A stretch of 64,000 nucleotides of DNA from positions 1,148,001 through 1,212,000 of the forward strand of contig NZ_CP064942.1 of the NCBI RefSeq assembly GCF_015679265.1, given 5' to 3'. The translations under genes were made by a program, and so were the position numbers. The notes under the pieces are model-generated. The model saw only the letters and a program-made list of their open reading frames with translations. It ran no database searches and had not been told where the DNA came from. This document shows positions 1-10,430 of the stretch, piece after piece (within the stretch, counting starts at the first letter, position 1; every line of letters starts with the position of its first letter). The stretch is from Pontivivens ytuae (GTDB lineage Bacteria > Pseudomonadota > Alphaproteobacteria > Rhodobacterales > Rhodobacteraceae).

Positions 1-410
1 GGGACCTGCTTCTGCATGGCGCCCTGCATCAGGGCGGCAAGCGCGGGCATGAACTGGCTGACGGCATCCGGGGGTGCCGAGGTCTGCTCCGCCGCCCGGG
101 CCGCGAGCGCATGCTGCGCATCGCCGCCGAGGATCTCCGACAGGAAGCGCTCGCCCTCGGCCCGCGCGTCGGGCTGGGCGGCGGCCTCGGGCGCGTCGAG
201 GAGGCGGGCCTGCGCCTCGCCCTCGGCGGCCTTCAGCACGCTCTCGTCGGCGCCGCCCTGCGCGCGGATCGCGGTCGCCTTGCCCAGCGTCGGCGCGATG
301 AGGTCGGTCAGCCGCTCGGTCTGGGCGGCATCGAGGCCGAACTGCGCGCCGAGTTGCGCCAGACCATGGCCGCCGGTCGCACCCTTCAAAAGCTCCGTGA
401 GTGAGGACAT
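1..410 (-). CDS. DUF937-family protein (C-terminus beyond window)
   Basis: Reading from an ATG at 408-410 the protein begins MSSLTELLKGATGG and stays open to the window edge, giving 136 codons. The N-terminal half (GLAQLGAQFGLDAAQTERLTDLIAPTL) has the alternating small-residue helical pattern of DUF937 proteins, and the rest is an Ala/Glu-rich helical stretch. Function is unknown for the family. It lies 21 bp downstream of the FAD oxidoreductase gene on the same strand, so it may be its operon partner. The end is missing, so length and any C-terminal domain cannot be judged. Confidence 0.7.
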   Translation of the reverse strand, partial: MSSLTELLKGATGGHGLAQLGAQFGLDAAQTERLTDLIAPTLGKATAIRAQGGADESVLKAAEGEAQARLLDAPEAAAQPDARAEGERFLSEILGGDAQHALAARAAEQTSAPPDAVSQFMPALAALMQGAMQKQV

Positions 411-431
411 GTCGAACTCCCGCAAGTGACT

Positions 432-1445
432 CTACCTATGGGCGAGCCTATCACGGATGAGCCCTGCCGCGCGCGCCGCCATCGCGGGTGAGGTCTGCAC
501 GCCGTAGCCCCCCTGCCCCGCGAGCCAGAGGAAGCCATCGGCGCCCCAGCCCACATGGGGCGTGCGGTCGGGGGTGAAGGTTCTGAGGCCCGCCCAGGTA
601 CGCTCGACCCGCGTTACGGGCTCCGTCACCGCCTGCGCGTAGCGGTCGAGCCCCTCGGCCAGCACCATGTCGTCGGGCCAGGCGTCCATCGGCTCGACGG
701 GGTCCTCGTCGGCGGGGGAGACCATGAGGCGGCCGGCCTCGGGCTTGGCATAGAAGGTCTCGGCGGCCGACAGCAGCATCGGCCAGCGGTCGATGTCGTG
801 GCCGCCGGGCGCGGGCAGGATCGCGGCGGAGCGGCGGCAGGGGGTGAGGCCGAGCGGGGCGACGCCGGCCATCTGGGCGAGTACATCAGCCCAGGCCCCG
901 GCGGCGTTTACCACGATCGGCGCAGTGAACATCCCGGCTGTGGTCTCCACCGTCCAGCCCGGCGCGAGGCCCGTCACCTCGGCCCGCGTCACGATCTCGC
1001 CGCCCGCCGCGCGCAGCGCCTTGCGGTGGTCGCCCATCAGCCGGTCCACATCGATATCGGAGGCGTCGGCCTCGTAGGCCGCGCGCACCGCCCGGTCCCG
1101 GTTCAGGATCGGGAAGCGGCGGGCGGCGTCATCTATGCCGATCTCCTGCATGGAGGAGCCGGTGAGCTGCGCCTCCAGCGCCGCCTCCTCGCCCGGCCCG
1201 GCCACGATCAGCACGCCGCGGGGGGAGAGATAAGGGGTTAGCGCCGCCCGGCTCTGCCGGTTCATCTCGCGCACGGCGGCGTTGCCGTAGTTCTCGACGA
1301 AGAGCGCGGCCGAACGGCCGGTGGCGTGCATCCCGGGATGCAACTCCCGCTCCAGCACGATGACGCGGTGATCGGGCGCAAGGGCCGCGGCGGCGGACAG
1401 GCCGGCGATGCCCGCGCCGACGATCAGGACGTCCGCGTCCCTCAC
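432..1445 (-). CDS. FAD-dependent oxidoreductase, D-amino-acid oxidase (DAO) type
   Basis: Predicted 337-residue flavoenzyme. The N-terminus carries the Rossmann dinucleotide motif GAGIAG (residues 10-15) and a following acidic residue in VLERE. The C-terminus has the DAO-family pattern around GLRTFTPDRTPHVG and WLAGQGGYGVQTSP. Such enzymes oxidise amino acids or N-methylated amines. The start is a GTG that overlaps the stop of the upstream dehydratase (GTGA at 1442-1445), so the two are translationally coupled and probably act in one amino-acid catabolic route. A longer open frame upstream is only out-of-frame dehydratase sequence. The substrate cannot be read from the sequence. Confidence 0.87.
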   Translation of the reverse strand: MRDADVLIVGAGIAGLSAAAALAPDHRVIVLERELHPGMHATGRSAALFVENYGNAAVREMNRQSRAALTPYLSPRGVLIVAGPGEEAALEAQLTGSSMQEIGIDDAARRFPILNRDRAVRAAYEADASDIDVDRLMGDHRKALRAAGGEIVTRAEVTGLAPGWTVETTAGMFTAPIVVNAAGAWADVLAQMAGVAPLGLTPCRRSAAILPAPGGHDIDRWPMLLSAAETFYAKPEAGRLMVSPADEDPVEPMDAWPDDMVLAEGLDRYAQAVTEPVTRVERTWAGLRTFTPDRTPHVGWGADGFLWLAGQGGYGVQTSPAMAARAAGLIRDRLAHR

Positions 1446-2398
1446 AGCGTGTCGAGCGCCTTGCGGAAGACCGGGGCGTCGACATTGCCGCCGGTGGCGA
1501 CGCAGATCACGGTGTCGCCCTCGATCTCCTCGGGGTGGAAGAGGGCGGCGGCAAGGCTGACTGCGCCGCCCGGCTCCAGCACGACCTTGAGGCGGAGGAA
1601 GGCGTGGGCCATAGCGCGCAACGCCTCTTCCTCGGTCACGACGAGGCCGGGGCCGCAGCGCTCCTGCATGATCGGGAAGGTCAGCTTGCCGGGCGACGGC
1701 GTGATGATCGCATCGCAGAGCGAACCGGACAGGCGGTTGTTCCGCTCGATCCCGCCGGAGCGGAGGGAGCGGGCCACGTCGTCGAAGCCCTCGGGCTCCA
1801 CCGGACGCGCGCGCAGGGCCGTGCCGTCGAGCCCCAGCGAGACCCCGGCGGTGAGACCGCCACCGCCGCAGCACACGAGGACATCGGCATCGTCGACACC
1901 TGCGTCCTGCGCTATCTCCAGCCCTACGGTGCCCTGCCCCGCGATCACGTCGGCGTTGTCGAAGGGTTTGACGAGGGTGAGCCCGCGCTCCTCCGCCAGC
2001 CGCGCGCCGATCGCGTCCCGATCCTCGCTGCCCCGCTCGTATTCAACAACCTCGGCACCCAAGGCCTTGGTGTTCGCGATCTTCAGCGCCGGGGCGTCGG
2101 AGGGCATGACGATCACGGCCGGAATGCCCGCCGCCCGCGCGGCATGGGCGACACCCTGCGCGTGGTTGCCGGAGGAGAAGGCGATGACGCCCCGCGTCCG
2201 CTCCGCCTCGGACAGTTGCGAGATCGCGAACCACGAGCCGCGCGCCTTGAAGGAGCCGGTGTGCTGCAGGCACTCCGCCTTCACCAGCACCCGCCGCCCG
2301 GCGATGTCGTCGAGGAAGGGGGAGGAGAGGATGGGCGTGCGGCGCACAACACCCTCCAGCACCTCGGCCGCCTGCCGCACGCGTCCCGGATCGCTCAT
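1442..2398 (-). CDS. Threonine/serine dehydratase-like PLP enzyme (fold type II)
   Basis: Predicted 318-residue pyridoxal-phosphate enzyme. The Schiff-base lysine is K51 in GSFKARG, the SSGNHAQG loop (75-82) is the substrate/cofactor loop of threonine dehydratases and serine racemases, and CGGGGL is the phosphate-binding glycine loop. It lacks the C-terminal ACT regulatory domain of biosynthetic IlvA, so it fits a catabolic dehydratase, serine racemase or 3-hydroxyaspartate dehydratase. Its stop overlaps the start of the FAD oxidoreductase gene, suggesting a joint role in hydroxy-amino-acid breakdown. Confidence 0.87.
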   Translation of the reverse strand: MSDPGRVRQAAEVLEGVVRRTPILSSPFLDDIAGRRVLVKAECLQHTGSFKARGSWFAISQLSEAERTRGVIAFSSGNHAQGVAHAARAAGIPAVIVMPSDAPALKIANTKALGAEVVEYERGSEDRDAIGARLAEERGLTLVKPFDNADVIAGQGTVGLEIAQDAGVDDADVLVCCGGGGLTAGVSLGLDGTALRARPVEPEGFDDVARSLRSGGIERNNRLSGSLCDAIITPSPGKLTFPIMQERCGPGLVVTEEEALRAMAHAFLRLKVVLEPGGAVSLAAALFHPEEIEGDTVICVATGGNVDAPVFRKALDTL

Positions 2399-2420
2399 CG
2401 CGCCCCTCCTTCATCTGTCT

Positions 2421-2488
2421 CGAAATATGCCCACCGGAGGCGCACGTGGCTGCCCGCGCGCCCTTGCGTATTTGAGCAAAGAAGAAGT
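2421..2488. repeat. A/T-containing intergenic dyad repeat (family R3)
   Basis: Between the alpha/beta hydrolase and dehydratase genes. It has one half resembling CGAAATATGCCCACCGGAGGCG and another reading GCGTATTTGAGCAAAGAAGAAG. Similar pairs or halves occur near 10954, 13632, 34988, 41299, 50761 and 58555. Because the elements sit at gene ends and can form A/T-rich stems in a GC-rich genome, they are probably transcription terminators or remnants of mobile palindromes. Confidence 0.6.
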
Positions 2489-2489
2489 C

Positions 2490-3317
2490 TCATGCGGTCT
2501 TCTCCATCAGCGCGCGGAAGGTGGCGAGGCTCTCGGGCTCGTCGAGGAATGGGACGTGGCCGCGCTTCGGCACCGCGGCCGCGATCATGTCGGGGCGGGC
2601 GGTCTGCATCTTGGTGAAGGTCTCGGCGGTCAGGAGGTCGGAGTTCTCGCCCCGGAGGGCGGCGAGCGGCAGGCCCTCCAGAGCGGCGAAGACGGGCCAG
2701 AGGTCGGGGGCGGCCCCGCCTGCCTCTACGGCGTCACGCAAAGCGGGGTCGTAGCGCAGGTCGAGGCCGTCCTCGCCCTCCTCGAACCAGCGGGCGGCCC
2801 AGATGCGCCAGTCGTCCACCGTCACGTCCGGGAAGGCCTTTGCGTGGAACCGCGCGAGGCCTTGGGCCGCCTGGTCGAGCGTTCGCGCCGCGGGGCGGCG
2901 GCCGAGATAGGTCATGATGGCGTCGATCCCGCTCGTCGCGATCTCCGGCCCGATATCGTTGAGGAGGACGCCCGCCAGCCGGTCCTTGACCATCGCGGCG
3001 AGCACCATGGCGATGATGCCGCCACGTGAGGTGCCCACGACCGTCACCTTGTCGAGGCCGAGATGGTCGAGCAGGGCCACCACGTCGCCCGCCTCGACCG
3101 GAACGGTGTAGCCCTCCGCCGGGTTCGGGTCGCGGTCCGAGGCGCCGCGCCCGCGCAGGGAGATGCGGATCAGCCGGACCTCGCCGCCGACCTGGCCCAT
3201 GAAGGGCTCGAAATCGCGCATGTCGCGGGTGAGGCCGGGGATGCAGAGCACCGGTGCACCCTCGCCCGCATCGTCATAGGCGATGGAGAGACCGTCGGCG
3301 GTGGTGAAGCGCGTCAT
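2490..3317 (-). CDS. Alpha/beta hydrolase
   Basis: Predicted 275-residue cytoplasmic alpha/beta-hydrolase fold enzyme. The nucleophile elbow is GTSRGG with S97, the oxyanion region is PGLTRD near 27-32, and the likely catalytic histidine is H254 in RGHVPFLDEP. The size and layout match esterases, epoxide or haloalkane-type hydrolases and ester-cleaving enzymes; the substrate is not readable. The ATG at 3315-3317 overlaps the stop of the upstream HAD dehalogenase gene (ATGA), so the two are co-translated and may act on related halogenated or ester compounds. Confidence 0.87.
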   Translation of the reverse strand: MTRFTTADGLSIAYDDAGEGAPVLCIPGLTRDMRDFEPFMGQVGGEVRLIRISLRGRGASDRDPNPAEGYTVPVEAGDVVALLDHLGLDKVTVVGTSRGGIIAMVLAAMVKDRLAGVLLNDIGPEIATSGIDAIMTYLGRRPAARTLDQAAQGLARFHAKAFPDVTVDDWRIWAARWFEEGEDGLDLRYDPALRDAVEAGGAAPDLWPVFAALEGLPLAALRGENSDLLTAETFTKMQTARPDMIAAAVPKRGHVPFLDEPESLATFRALMEKTA

Positions 3318-3994
3318 GCCGCGATCTCCGGGATCGTGGTGAGGTCGCTCAGCACCCGGTCCGGCGCGCCCCAGAGCCGGTCGACCGGCGCGCCCGCGCG
3401 GTTCACCCAAGCCGTTTGGAAGCCGTAACCGGCCGCTGCGCACACGTCCCAACCGTTGGAAGAGACGAAGAGCACCTCGTCGCGCGCGCAGCCGAAGCGG
3501 GCGCCGACGAGGTCGTAGACGCTGTCATGGGGCTTGAAGATGCCGACACTCTCGACGCTCAGCGTGTCGTCGAGCACCGCCTCGATACCCGCCGAGCGCA
3601 CCGCGCCCTCCAGCATCTGCGGCGTGCCGTTGGAGAGGATCGCGGTAGCCTTTCCCGTCTCTTTGAGAGCGCGGAGCATCTCGGGCACCTCCGGATAGGC
3701 CGACAGCTCCCAGTAGAGTTGTAGCAGCCGCTCCCGCAGGTCCCGATCGTCGAGGGCGGAGGCCTCCAGCGCCCAGTCGAGCCCGTCCTTCGTGACCTGC
3801 CAGAAATCCGTGTGCCGCCCCGCCACCGCGCGCAGCCAGGTGTATTCGAGCTGCTTGGCCCGCCAATCCGCCGCGATCTTCGGCCAGTGCTCGGCGAAGC
3901 TCTCCCGCCCCGGCTCGTCGGCAGCCTCCCGCGCGGCGGCGGCGACGTCGAAGAGCGTGCCGTAGGCGTCGAAGATGCAGGTGGTGATCGGCAT
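3314..3994 (-). CDS. Haloacid dehalogenase, type II (HAD superfamily)
   Basis: Predicted 226-residue (S)-2-haloacid dehalogenase-like hydrolase. HAD motif I is FDAYGTLFD with nucleophile D9, motif II is the serine/threonine in LSNGTP, motif III is the lysine in IFKPHDSVY, and motif IV lies near FVSSNGWDVCAA, a signature typical of L-2-haloacid dehalogenases rather than phosphatases. I chose the ATG at 3992-3994, preceded by GGGAG, over an upstream in-frame start because motif I then lies at the usual N-terminal position. It is followed with ATGA overlap by an alpha/beta hydrolase. Confidence 0.88.
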   Translation of the reverse strand: MPITTCIFDAYGTLFDVAAAAREAADEPGRESFAEHWPKIAADWRAKQLEYTWLRAVAGRHTDFWQVTKDGLDWALEASALDDRDLRERLLQLYWELSAYPEVPEMLRALKETGKATAILSNGTPQMLEGAVRSAGIEAVLDDTLSVESVGIFKPHDSVYDLVGARFGCARDEVLFVSSNGWDVCAAAGYGFQTAWVNRAGAPVDRLWGAPDRVLSDLTTIPEIAA

Positions 3995-4150
3995 GAGCGC
4001 GCTCCCTCGTTCGAACCGCAGCCTGCGCGAGCGCGCGGCGCGGTTCAACAGCGCGATTGTGGCCGACACATCCTTGATTTCGCGCAAGACCCGGCGCGCG
4101 GGCGGGCTCTAGTCTCTCGCCGGAAGACACGACTGCAGGAGACCCCCCCC

Positions 4151-4546
4151 ATGTCCGACCGCCATGGCACCATCCACTGGACCGAGCTTGCCACCCGCGA
4201 CATCGAGGGGGCGGAGCGCTATTTCGGCGCGCTCTGCGGCTGGACCTTCGACAAGATGAAAACGGCCGATGGCGGGACCTACACCATCGCGATGCAGGGC
4301 GACCGGGCGATCTGCGGGCTCTTCGACATGACCGGCGTACCACAAATGGCGGGGCTGCCGGCGCACTGGTCCACTTACATTGCGGTGGACGACGTGGATG
4401 CCGCCGTCGCGGCCACCCGGGCGGGCGCGGGGCGCGTGCTGCGCAACCCGTGGGACGTCGCGCAGGTCGGCCGCTGCGCCATCGTCGCCGATCCGGGCGG
4501 AGCCGCGGTCGGCCTCATCACCCCCGTCACAGAAACCGCAGAATGA
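4151..4546 (+). CDS. VOC (glyoxalase/bleomycin-resistance fold) family protein
   Basis: Predicted 131-residue single-domain vicinal oxygen chelate protein. The pattern is typical: WTELATRD near the start, ERYFGALCGW, then YIAVDDVDAAV and a C-terminal IVADPGGAAVGL strand. These proteins bind metal or small ligands; close relatives act as lyases, isomerases or resistance proteins, and the substrate cannot be told. The start ATG follows a run of C and GGAGACC. It stands alone on the plus strand, divergent from the HAD gene, and its end overlaps by 20 bp the convergent membrane protease gene. Confidence 0.85.
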   Translation: MSDRHGTIHWTELATRDIEGAERYFGALCGWTFDKMKTADGGTYTIAMQGDRAICGLFDMTGVPQMAGLPAHWSTYIAVDDVDAAVAATRAGAGRVLRNPWDVAQVGRCAIVADPGGAAVGLITPVTETAE

Positions 4547-5309
4547 TCCAGTAGCCGACCATGGCATGGGTTCCTGCGGTGGCGAGCCAGGCGGCGAGGG
4601 CCAGCACGGCCTGCCACCGGGTCATCGGCCGCTGATAGCTCGCGACGACCCCGGCCTGCATCGCGCTCGGCACGCTCATCAGCGCGAAGCCGAGCAGGAG
4701 CATCGACTGGACCATCAGGCCGTAACCGGCGAGCGCCGCACTCATCAGCAGTACGGCGCCTTGTGCGAGGCGCGGGCTGAACGCCTGCATGATGTAGGAG
4801 AGACACCGCCCGCCATCGAGCGGCCAAAGCGGCAGCAGGTTGAAGAAGTTGAGCGCCCCGGTGAGCATCGCGAAGTAATAGAAGTAGTCGGCGGTGACGG
4901 GTGCACTCTCCACCAGCATCTCGCTCATCGCCACGGCGGCGACCAGCGGCGCGATGCAGATCCCCGGCCCCATCAGCGAGACGAAGAAGCTCTTGAGCTG
5001 GCTCGCCGGCAACTGGTCCGAGATCGCGACCCCGCCGAAAAGCGGGATCAGCCGGAACCGTGCATCGTTGTGGCCGATCACGCGGTAGGCGGCGACATGG
5101 CCGAATTCGTGGATCACCACGACGGCGATCAGCATCAGCCCGCCGACGGGATCCAAGAGGTACATCGCGAAGGCGATCGACAGGAGGGCCAGCACCAGCG
5201 TCTGCAGCCCCGGCGGTTCGGACAGGTGGCGGGCCGGGTTGATCCAGCCCCCGCGCAAGGCGCGCCAGATGCCACCGTTGAGCGCGGCGGCGGCGAGGAG
5301 AGACAGCAT
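4527..5309 (-). CDS. Site-2-protease-like membrane metalloprotease (peptidase M50)
   Basis: Predicted 260-residue integral membrane protein with at least five hydrophobic segments. The zinc-binding motif HEFGH lies at residues 67-71 in a membrane helix and the second M50 motif, NLLPLWPLDGGR, near 157-168 supplies the third ligand D165. This is the minimal site-2 protease layout without PDZ or CBS domains. Substrates are unknown; family members cleave membrane-anchored regulators. An alternative GTG start at 5339 would add ten residues; neither start has a strong ribosome binding site. It converges on the VOC gene with a short 3' overlap. Confidence 0.84.
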   Translation of the reverse strand: MLSLLAAAALNGGIWRALRGGWINPARHLSEPPGLQTLVLALLSIAFAMYLLDPVGGLMLIAVVVIHEFGHVAAYRVIGHNDARFRLIPLFGGVAISDQLPASQLKSFFVSLMGPGICIAPLVAAVAMSEMLVESAPVTADYFYYFAMLTGALNFFNLLPLWPLDGGRCLSYIMQAFSPRLAQGAVLLMSAALAGYGLMVQSMLLLGFALMSVPSAMQAGVVASYQRPMTRWQAVLALAAWLATAGTHAMVGYWIILRFL

Positions 5310-5635
5310 GGAGACGGTTCCGTGATACGCACCGCGCACCCCACGCGCCCGGCCCGTCTATGGGCCATGCGGGGCGGCATTGCGTCAACCCGCCGCAGCC
5401 GAAAGCGGCGGGGCGTTGCAGGGATTCCTCAGGGTGGACAGGGCGTTACGATGCGGCCAGCAGCGCCCCTTCAACCTGAGCACTATCCAGCGCGCCATAG
5501 CGAGGCCGAAGCCCGACCTCGGGTGGGTGCGAATGCGCCCTCCCGTGGGGGAGGTCGGGCGCAGGCCGGGCCTTCTGCCCGGCCCGATGTTCGGCATAGC
5601 GAAGCGGTCCGTAAGAATGCAGAGGCAAAGCCCCT
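5310..5635. other. Gene-free spacer with hairpins
   Basis: A 326-base stretch between the M50 protease and fabI. It holds a GC-rich hairpin built on CCGCCGC/GCGGCGG near 5390-5412 and a partial R1 palindromic repeat (5511-5585, listed separately). I see no credible coding frame. Confidence 0.6.
5511..5585. repeat. Partial copy of GC-rich composite palindrome (family R1)
   Basis: Carries GCCCGACCTCGGGTGGGTGC, then GCGCCCTCCCGTGGGGGAGGTCGGGCGC and a hairpin GGCCGGGCC...GGCCCGG. The same modules make up the long elements at 41846-41984 and 63602-63740. It lies just downstream of fabI. Confidence 0.65.
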
Positions 5636-6424
<789 letters not shown>

Positions 6425-6549
6425 CCGTCAGCCTTTCGAAGCCTTTACCGGCCTCGGTTTGACCACGGATGGAGGGCGGGATCAATGTGGTGGTGTGGAG
6501 GGGGACTGCGAGCCAAAGGCGAATACCACTCTAGGTAATTCGTCGGAAG

Positions 6550-7035
6550 TCATTGAATGATACTATCTTCAGCCTCGATCTTTGCGACGGCAACACGAAG
6601 CGCACCCAAAAACTCTTCATGACTTAAATCAATATAGCGATCAGAAGTAGTCTTAAAATCGCGAACTTTCTTATAGTAATCGCCAGGATCAAGTGGGTTA
6701 ACGCGATACCCCTCGAGCAGACTGAAACCATAGGACAGCCGTAAATTTGACCCCATGCCTGTCACCTGAAAGCACCCTGTATATTGGTCGCTGAAATCGA
6801 ATGGGAGATAAATTACTTCACCATCCTCGCAAGAGGATACCTTTGCAATCCAATAATTCAGAAGGGCGACGACTCCTTTGCGCACCGCCCGCTCATTTAG
6901 CGCAACTCCTCTTTTCTCTATTGCAAGCGCAAAGTAGTAGGTATCCGCAAGAACCTCGACATCAAGCTGTGGGATCGTAAGGAGCAGATCTTGATGACCG
7001 CCGCGCCCTAGAGAAACTCTAACAATAAATTCCAT
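6550..7035 (-). CDS. Hypothetical protein in AT-rich island
   Basis: Predicted 161-residue protein from an ATG at 7033-7035 (MEFIVRVSLGRGG), with GGGCGA upstream; an ATG at 7060-7062 would add nine residues. I do not recognise the family. It has no signal peptide or membrane helix and is rich in acidic and aromatic residues. Base composition is about 45 percent GC by eye, far below the surrounding genes, and it uses AT-rich codons such as AAA, ATA and TTA. That marks it as recently acquired. It lies between fabI and fabB on their strand. Compact acidic single-gene cargo of this kind is often immunity or defence related, but nothing here proves that. Confidence 0.7.
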   Translation of the reverse strand: MEFIVRVSLGRGGHQDLLLTIPQLDVEVLADTYYFALAIEKRGVALNERAVRKGVVALLNYWIAKVSSCEDGEVIYLPFDFSDQYTGCFQVTGMGSNLRLSYGFSLLEGYRVNPLDPGDYYKKVRDFKTTSDRYIDLSHEEFLGALRVAVAKIEAEDSIIQ

Positions 7036-7412
7036 GAAATTTCGCCCAAGCCAACAACACATTAACGTCAGCCATCTATTGTAACGATAAAATTAGTCAA
7101 GAATGCGACTATGCAATTTTTAAGATCACGCTCGATCAATATCTTCTTTGCTTGCAGAAAATTTATCTGGCGACCGACACAACGCGAGCCGGGCCGATCG
7201 CCGGACCGAGGGTTGGCGGCGGACCTCTCCCGCGGCGCGCTTTATGGCGGCCAGGCACATCCTCGATCCGAGCGGTTTTGCGCGGGTGGCCAAATCGCCG
7301 ACCCGCTGGGTCGGTTCGGCGATCAGACCGGCGCCTTCGGCTTGTTCCGGTCTGAGCAGCGCTCGGCTTGAACGGGAGCGTCGTAGGCCAAGCTACGAGC
7401 CGACGACATAGC
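7036..7412. other. Spacer upstream of the AT-rich gene
   Basis: The first 150 bases continue the AT-rich composition of the neighbouring gene; the rest returns to high GC abruptly near 7180. It contains small hairpins such as CGTAG-GCCAAG-CTACG near 7381-7398, close to the 3' end of fabB. No credible gene is visible. Confidence 0.5.
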
Positions 7413-8642
<1,230 letters not shown>

Positions 8643-8667
8643 CACTTGCCTCCCCGCTCGCGTGGCG

Positions 8668-9177
8668 TCAGTCGTCCTGGAACAGCCCGACCTTCATGTC
8701 CGTGGTGGTGTAGATGGTCTCGCCATCCGCCTTCATCCAGCCGTCCGCCATGCCGAGCTTGAGCTTGCGGTCGATGACGCGGGTGAACTCGACGTGGTAG
8801 GTCACGAGCTCGGTCTTGGGCGTCACCATGCCGGTGAACTTCACTTCGCCCACGCCCAGCGCCCGGCCGCGGCCCTGCATGCCGCGCCAGCCGAGGTTGA
8901 AGCCGGTGAGCTGCCAGAGCGCGTCGAGGCCGAGGCAGCCCGGCATCACCGGATCGCCCAGGAAGTGGCACTGGAAGAACCAGAGGTCGGGATTGATGTC
9001 GAACTCGGCGACGACGTGGCCCTTGCCGTGCTCCCCGCCGTCGTCGCTGATCTCCGTGATGCGGTCCATCATCAGCATCGGCGGCGCGGGAAGCTGGGGG
9101 TTGCCGGGGCCGAACATCTCGCCCCGGGCGCATTCCATCAGCCCATCGTAGTCGATGCTTGTCGGCCGCTCACCCAT
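8668..9177 (-). CDS. fabA: 3-hydroxydecanoyl-[ACP] dehydratase/isomerase
   Basis: Predicted 169-residue bifunctional dehydratase and trans-2/cis-3 isomerase that starts unsaturated fatty-acid synthesis. The active-site histidine is H71 in [14 protein letters not shown] and the partner acid is D85 in GLDALWQ, as in the E. coli enzyme at nearly the same positions. It is the first gene of the fabA-fabB pair. In related genomes the iron regulator irr lies directly next to it; here a DUF5671 membrane protein gene is placed between them. Confidence 0.97.
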   Translation of the reverse strand: MGERPTSIDYDGLMECARGEMFGPGNPQLPAPPMLMMDRITEISDDGGEHGKGHVVAEFDINPDLWFFQCHFLGDPVMPGCLGLDALWQLTGFNLGWRGMQGRGRALGVGEVKFTGMVTPKTELVTYHVEFTRVIDRKLKLGMADGWMKADGETIYTTTDMKVGLFQDD

Positions 9178-9272
9178 TCCCGCGCTCTCCGAATTGTTTC
9201 AGACGGTCATAATTCTCACGCACCCCTATCACCGGGCGGCGCGCGGCTGCAATGGGCAGCTTACCGCCGATC

Positions 9273-10349
9273 TCAGCGTATCCGCCCGAGGACACAGCCG
9301 GTTTCCGGTTCGAAGAGCCAGTTGCGCCCGGTGGTGCGGGGATATCCGCCCGCGCGCGCCCGCCGTTCGAGCGCTACGGGATCGGCGAAATCGGCGCAGA
9401 GGCGGAAGCGCGCGTCGTCGAGCCGCTCGTAGCGGTAGGGCAGGCCGCTGACCGGGTCGCCGTCCTCAGGCAACGAGGCCGACAGCGTACGGCCCTGGCA
9501 GTAGTCGAGCAGGGCCGTGCGGTCGAGGCGGGCGGGCAGCACCTCCTGCTCGTTCGGGCAGCGCAGGGCCTCGGCGCCCTGTGCGAGATCGGTGAGGCGC
9601 TGCGCGTCGAGCCGGGCCGTCCGCGCGCCCGCCGGCAGTTCCGTAAGCAGCAGGCTCGCGCCGATCATCGCCACGATCGCGGCTGCGGCGGAGGCGAGGA
9701 TCGCACGCTTGCGCGGCCCGCCACCCGCGGTGGCCTCCGCAAGGTCCAGCCGACCCACGACCATGACCGCGCCCGCGACGAGGGCCACGGCCAGCGCTTT
9801 CAGCAGGAAGGGCACCGTGAGGTCGCCGTTGAGGAAGCGGTAGACGAGCACCGCCGCGTCACCGAGGAACACCGCCGCCGCGATCAGCAGCATCAGCCCG
9901 AGCGCGCCACGCCGGACCGGAGCACCCCGCTTGTAGGGGTGCGCCCGAACGTCGCGGTCGGCCCAGCGGACCAGCCCGCCGTAGACGGGCGCGGAGACGA
10001 TCAGGATCGCCATAGCCCAACGCAGGCTCTCCGCCCGACCGCGGCCCGAGCGCAGGGGATCGGGAAAGGCGAGGTCCACCACGCCCCAGGCCAGCGCGAT
10101 CGTGTAGAAGGCGCTCGCCGCCAGCGCGGCCAGCAGCAGCAGGTAGAGAAAGAGATCGAGCACCGAGAACTGCGCCTGCGGGCGCGGCACGGGCGGCACC
10201 GTGCCGGTATCGGCCCAGGCCGACAACGCATCCTCCACGTCCCGCTTCGGCCAGTCGGCGGCGGCGAGGCTCGCCCGGATCTCGTCATGGCTGCGCCCCT
10301 GTTCGAGGGCCGCGCGGATATAGGCGTCGATCGGGCGTGGGGCGCTCAT
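9273..10349 (-). CDS. DUF5671-type membrane protein
   Basis: Predicted 358-residue membrane protein starting at the ATG at 10347-10349. After a soluble N-terminal region of about 60 residues (IDAYIRAALEQGRSHDEIRASL, a small helical motif) come four or more hydrophobic helices between about 60 and 240, matching DUF5671. The C-terminal third is soluble, with cysteines in ALRCPNEQ, LDYCQGRT, RLCADF and ETGCVLG, likely outside the cytoplasm. Function is unknown. It lies between fabA and the divergent irr. The much longer open frame reaching 11054 is antisense to irr and was not used. Confidence 0.75.
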   Translation of the reverse strand: MSAPRPIDAYIRAALEQGRSHDEIRASLAAADWPKRDVEDALSAWADTGTVPPVPRPQAQFSVLDLFLYLLLLAALAASAFYTIALAWGVVDLAFPDPLRSGRGRAESLRWAMAILIVSAPVYGGLVRWADRDVRAHPYKRGAPVRRGALGLMLLIAAAVFLGDAAVLVYRFLNGDLTVPFLLKALAVALVAGAVMVVGRLDLAEATAGGGPRKRAILASAAAAIVAMIGASLLLTELPAGARTARLDAQRLTDLAQGAEALRCPNEQEVLPARLDRTALLDYCQGRTLSASLPEDGDPVSGLPYRYERLDDARFRLCADFADPVALERRARAGGYPRTTGRNWLFEPETGCVLGRIR

Positions 10350-10430
10350 CGGTCTCAAGTCCTCGTGTGGCGGGAGGTCGTGGCGGTGCGGCACTGGCAA
10401 TTCTGCCCCGAATTCATATAGTAGAAAGCG

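Noticed and set aside
10390..10430. Iron-control-type box before irr
   Set aside because: The A/T-rich stretch AATTCATATAGTAGAAA only loosely resembles an ICE motif, not enough to list.
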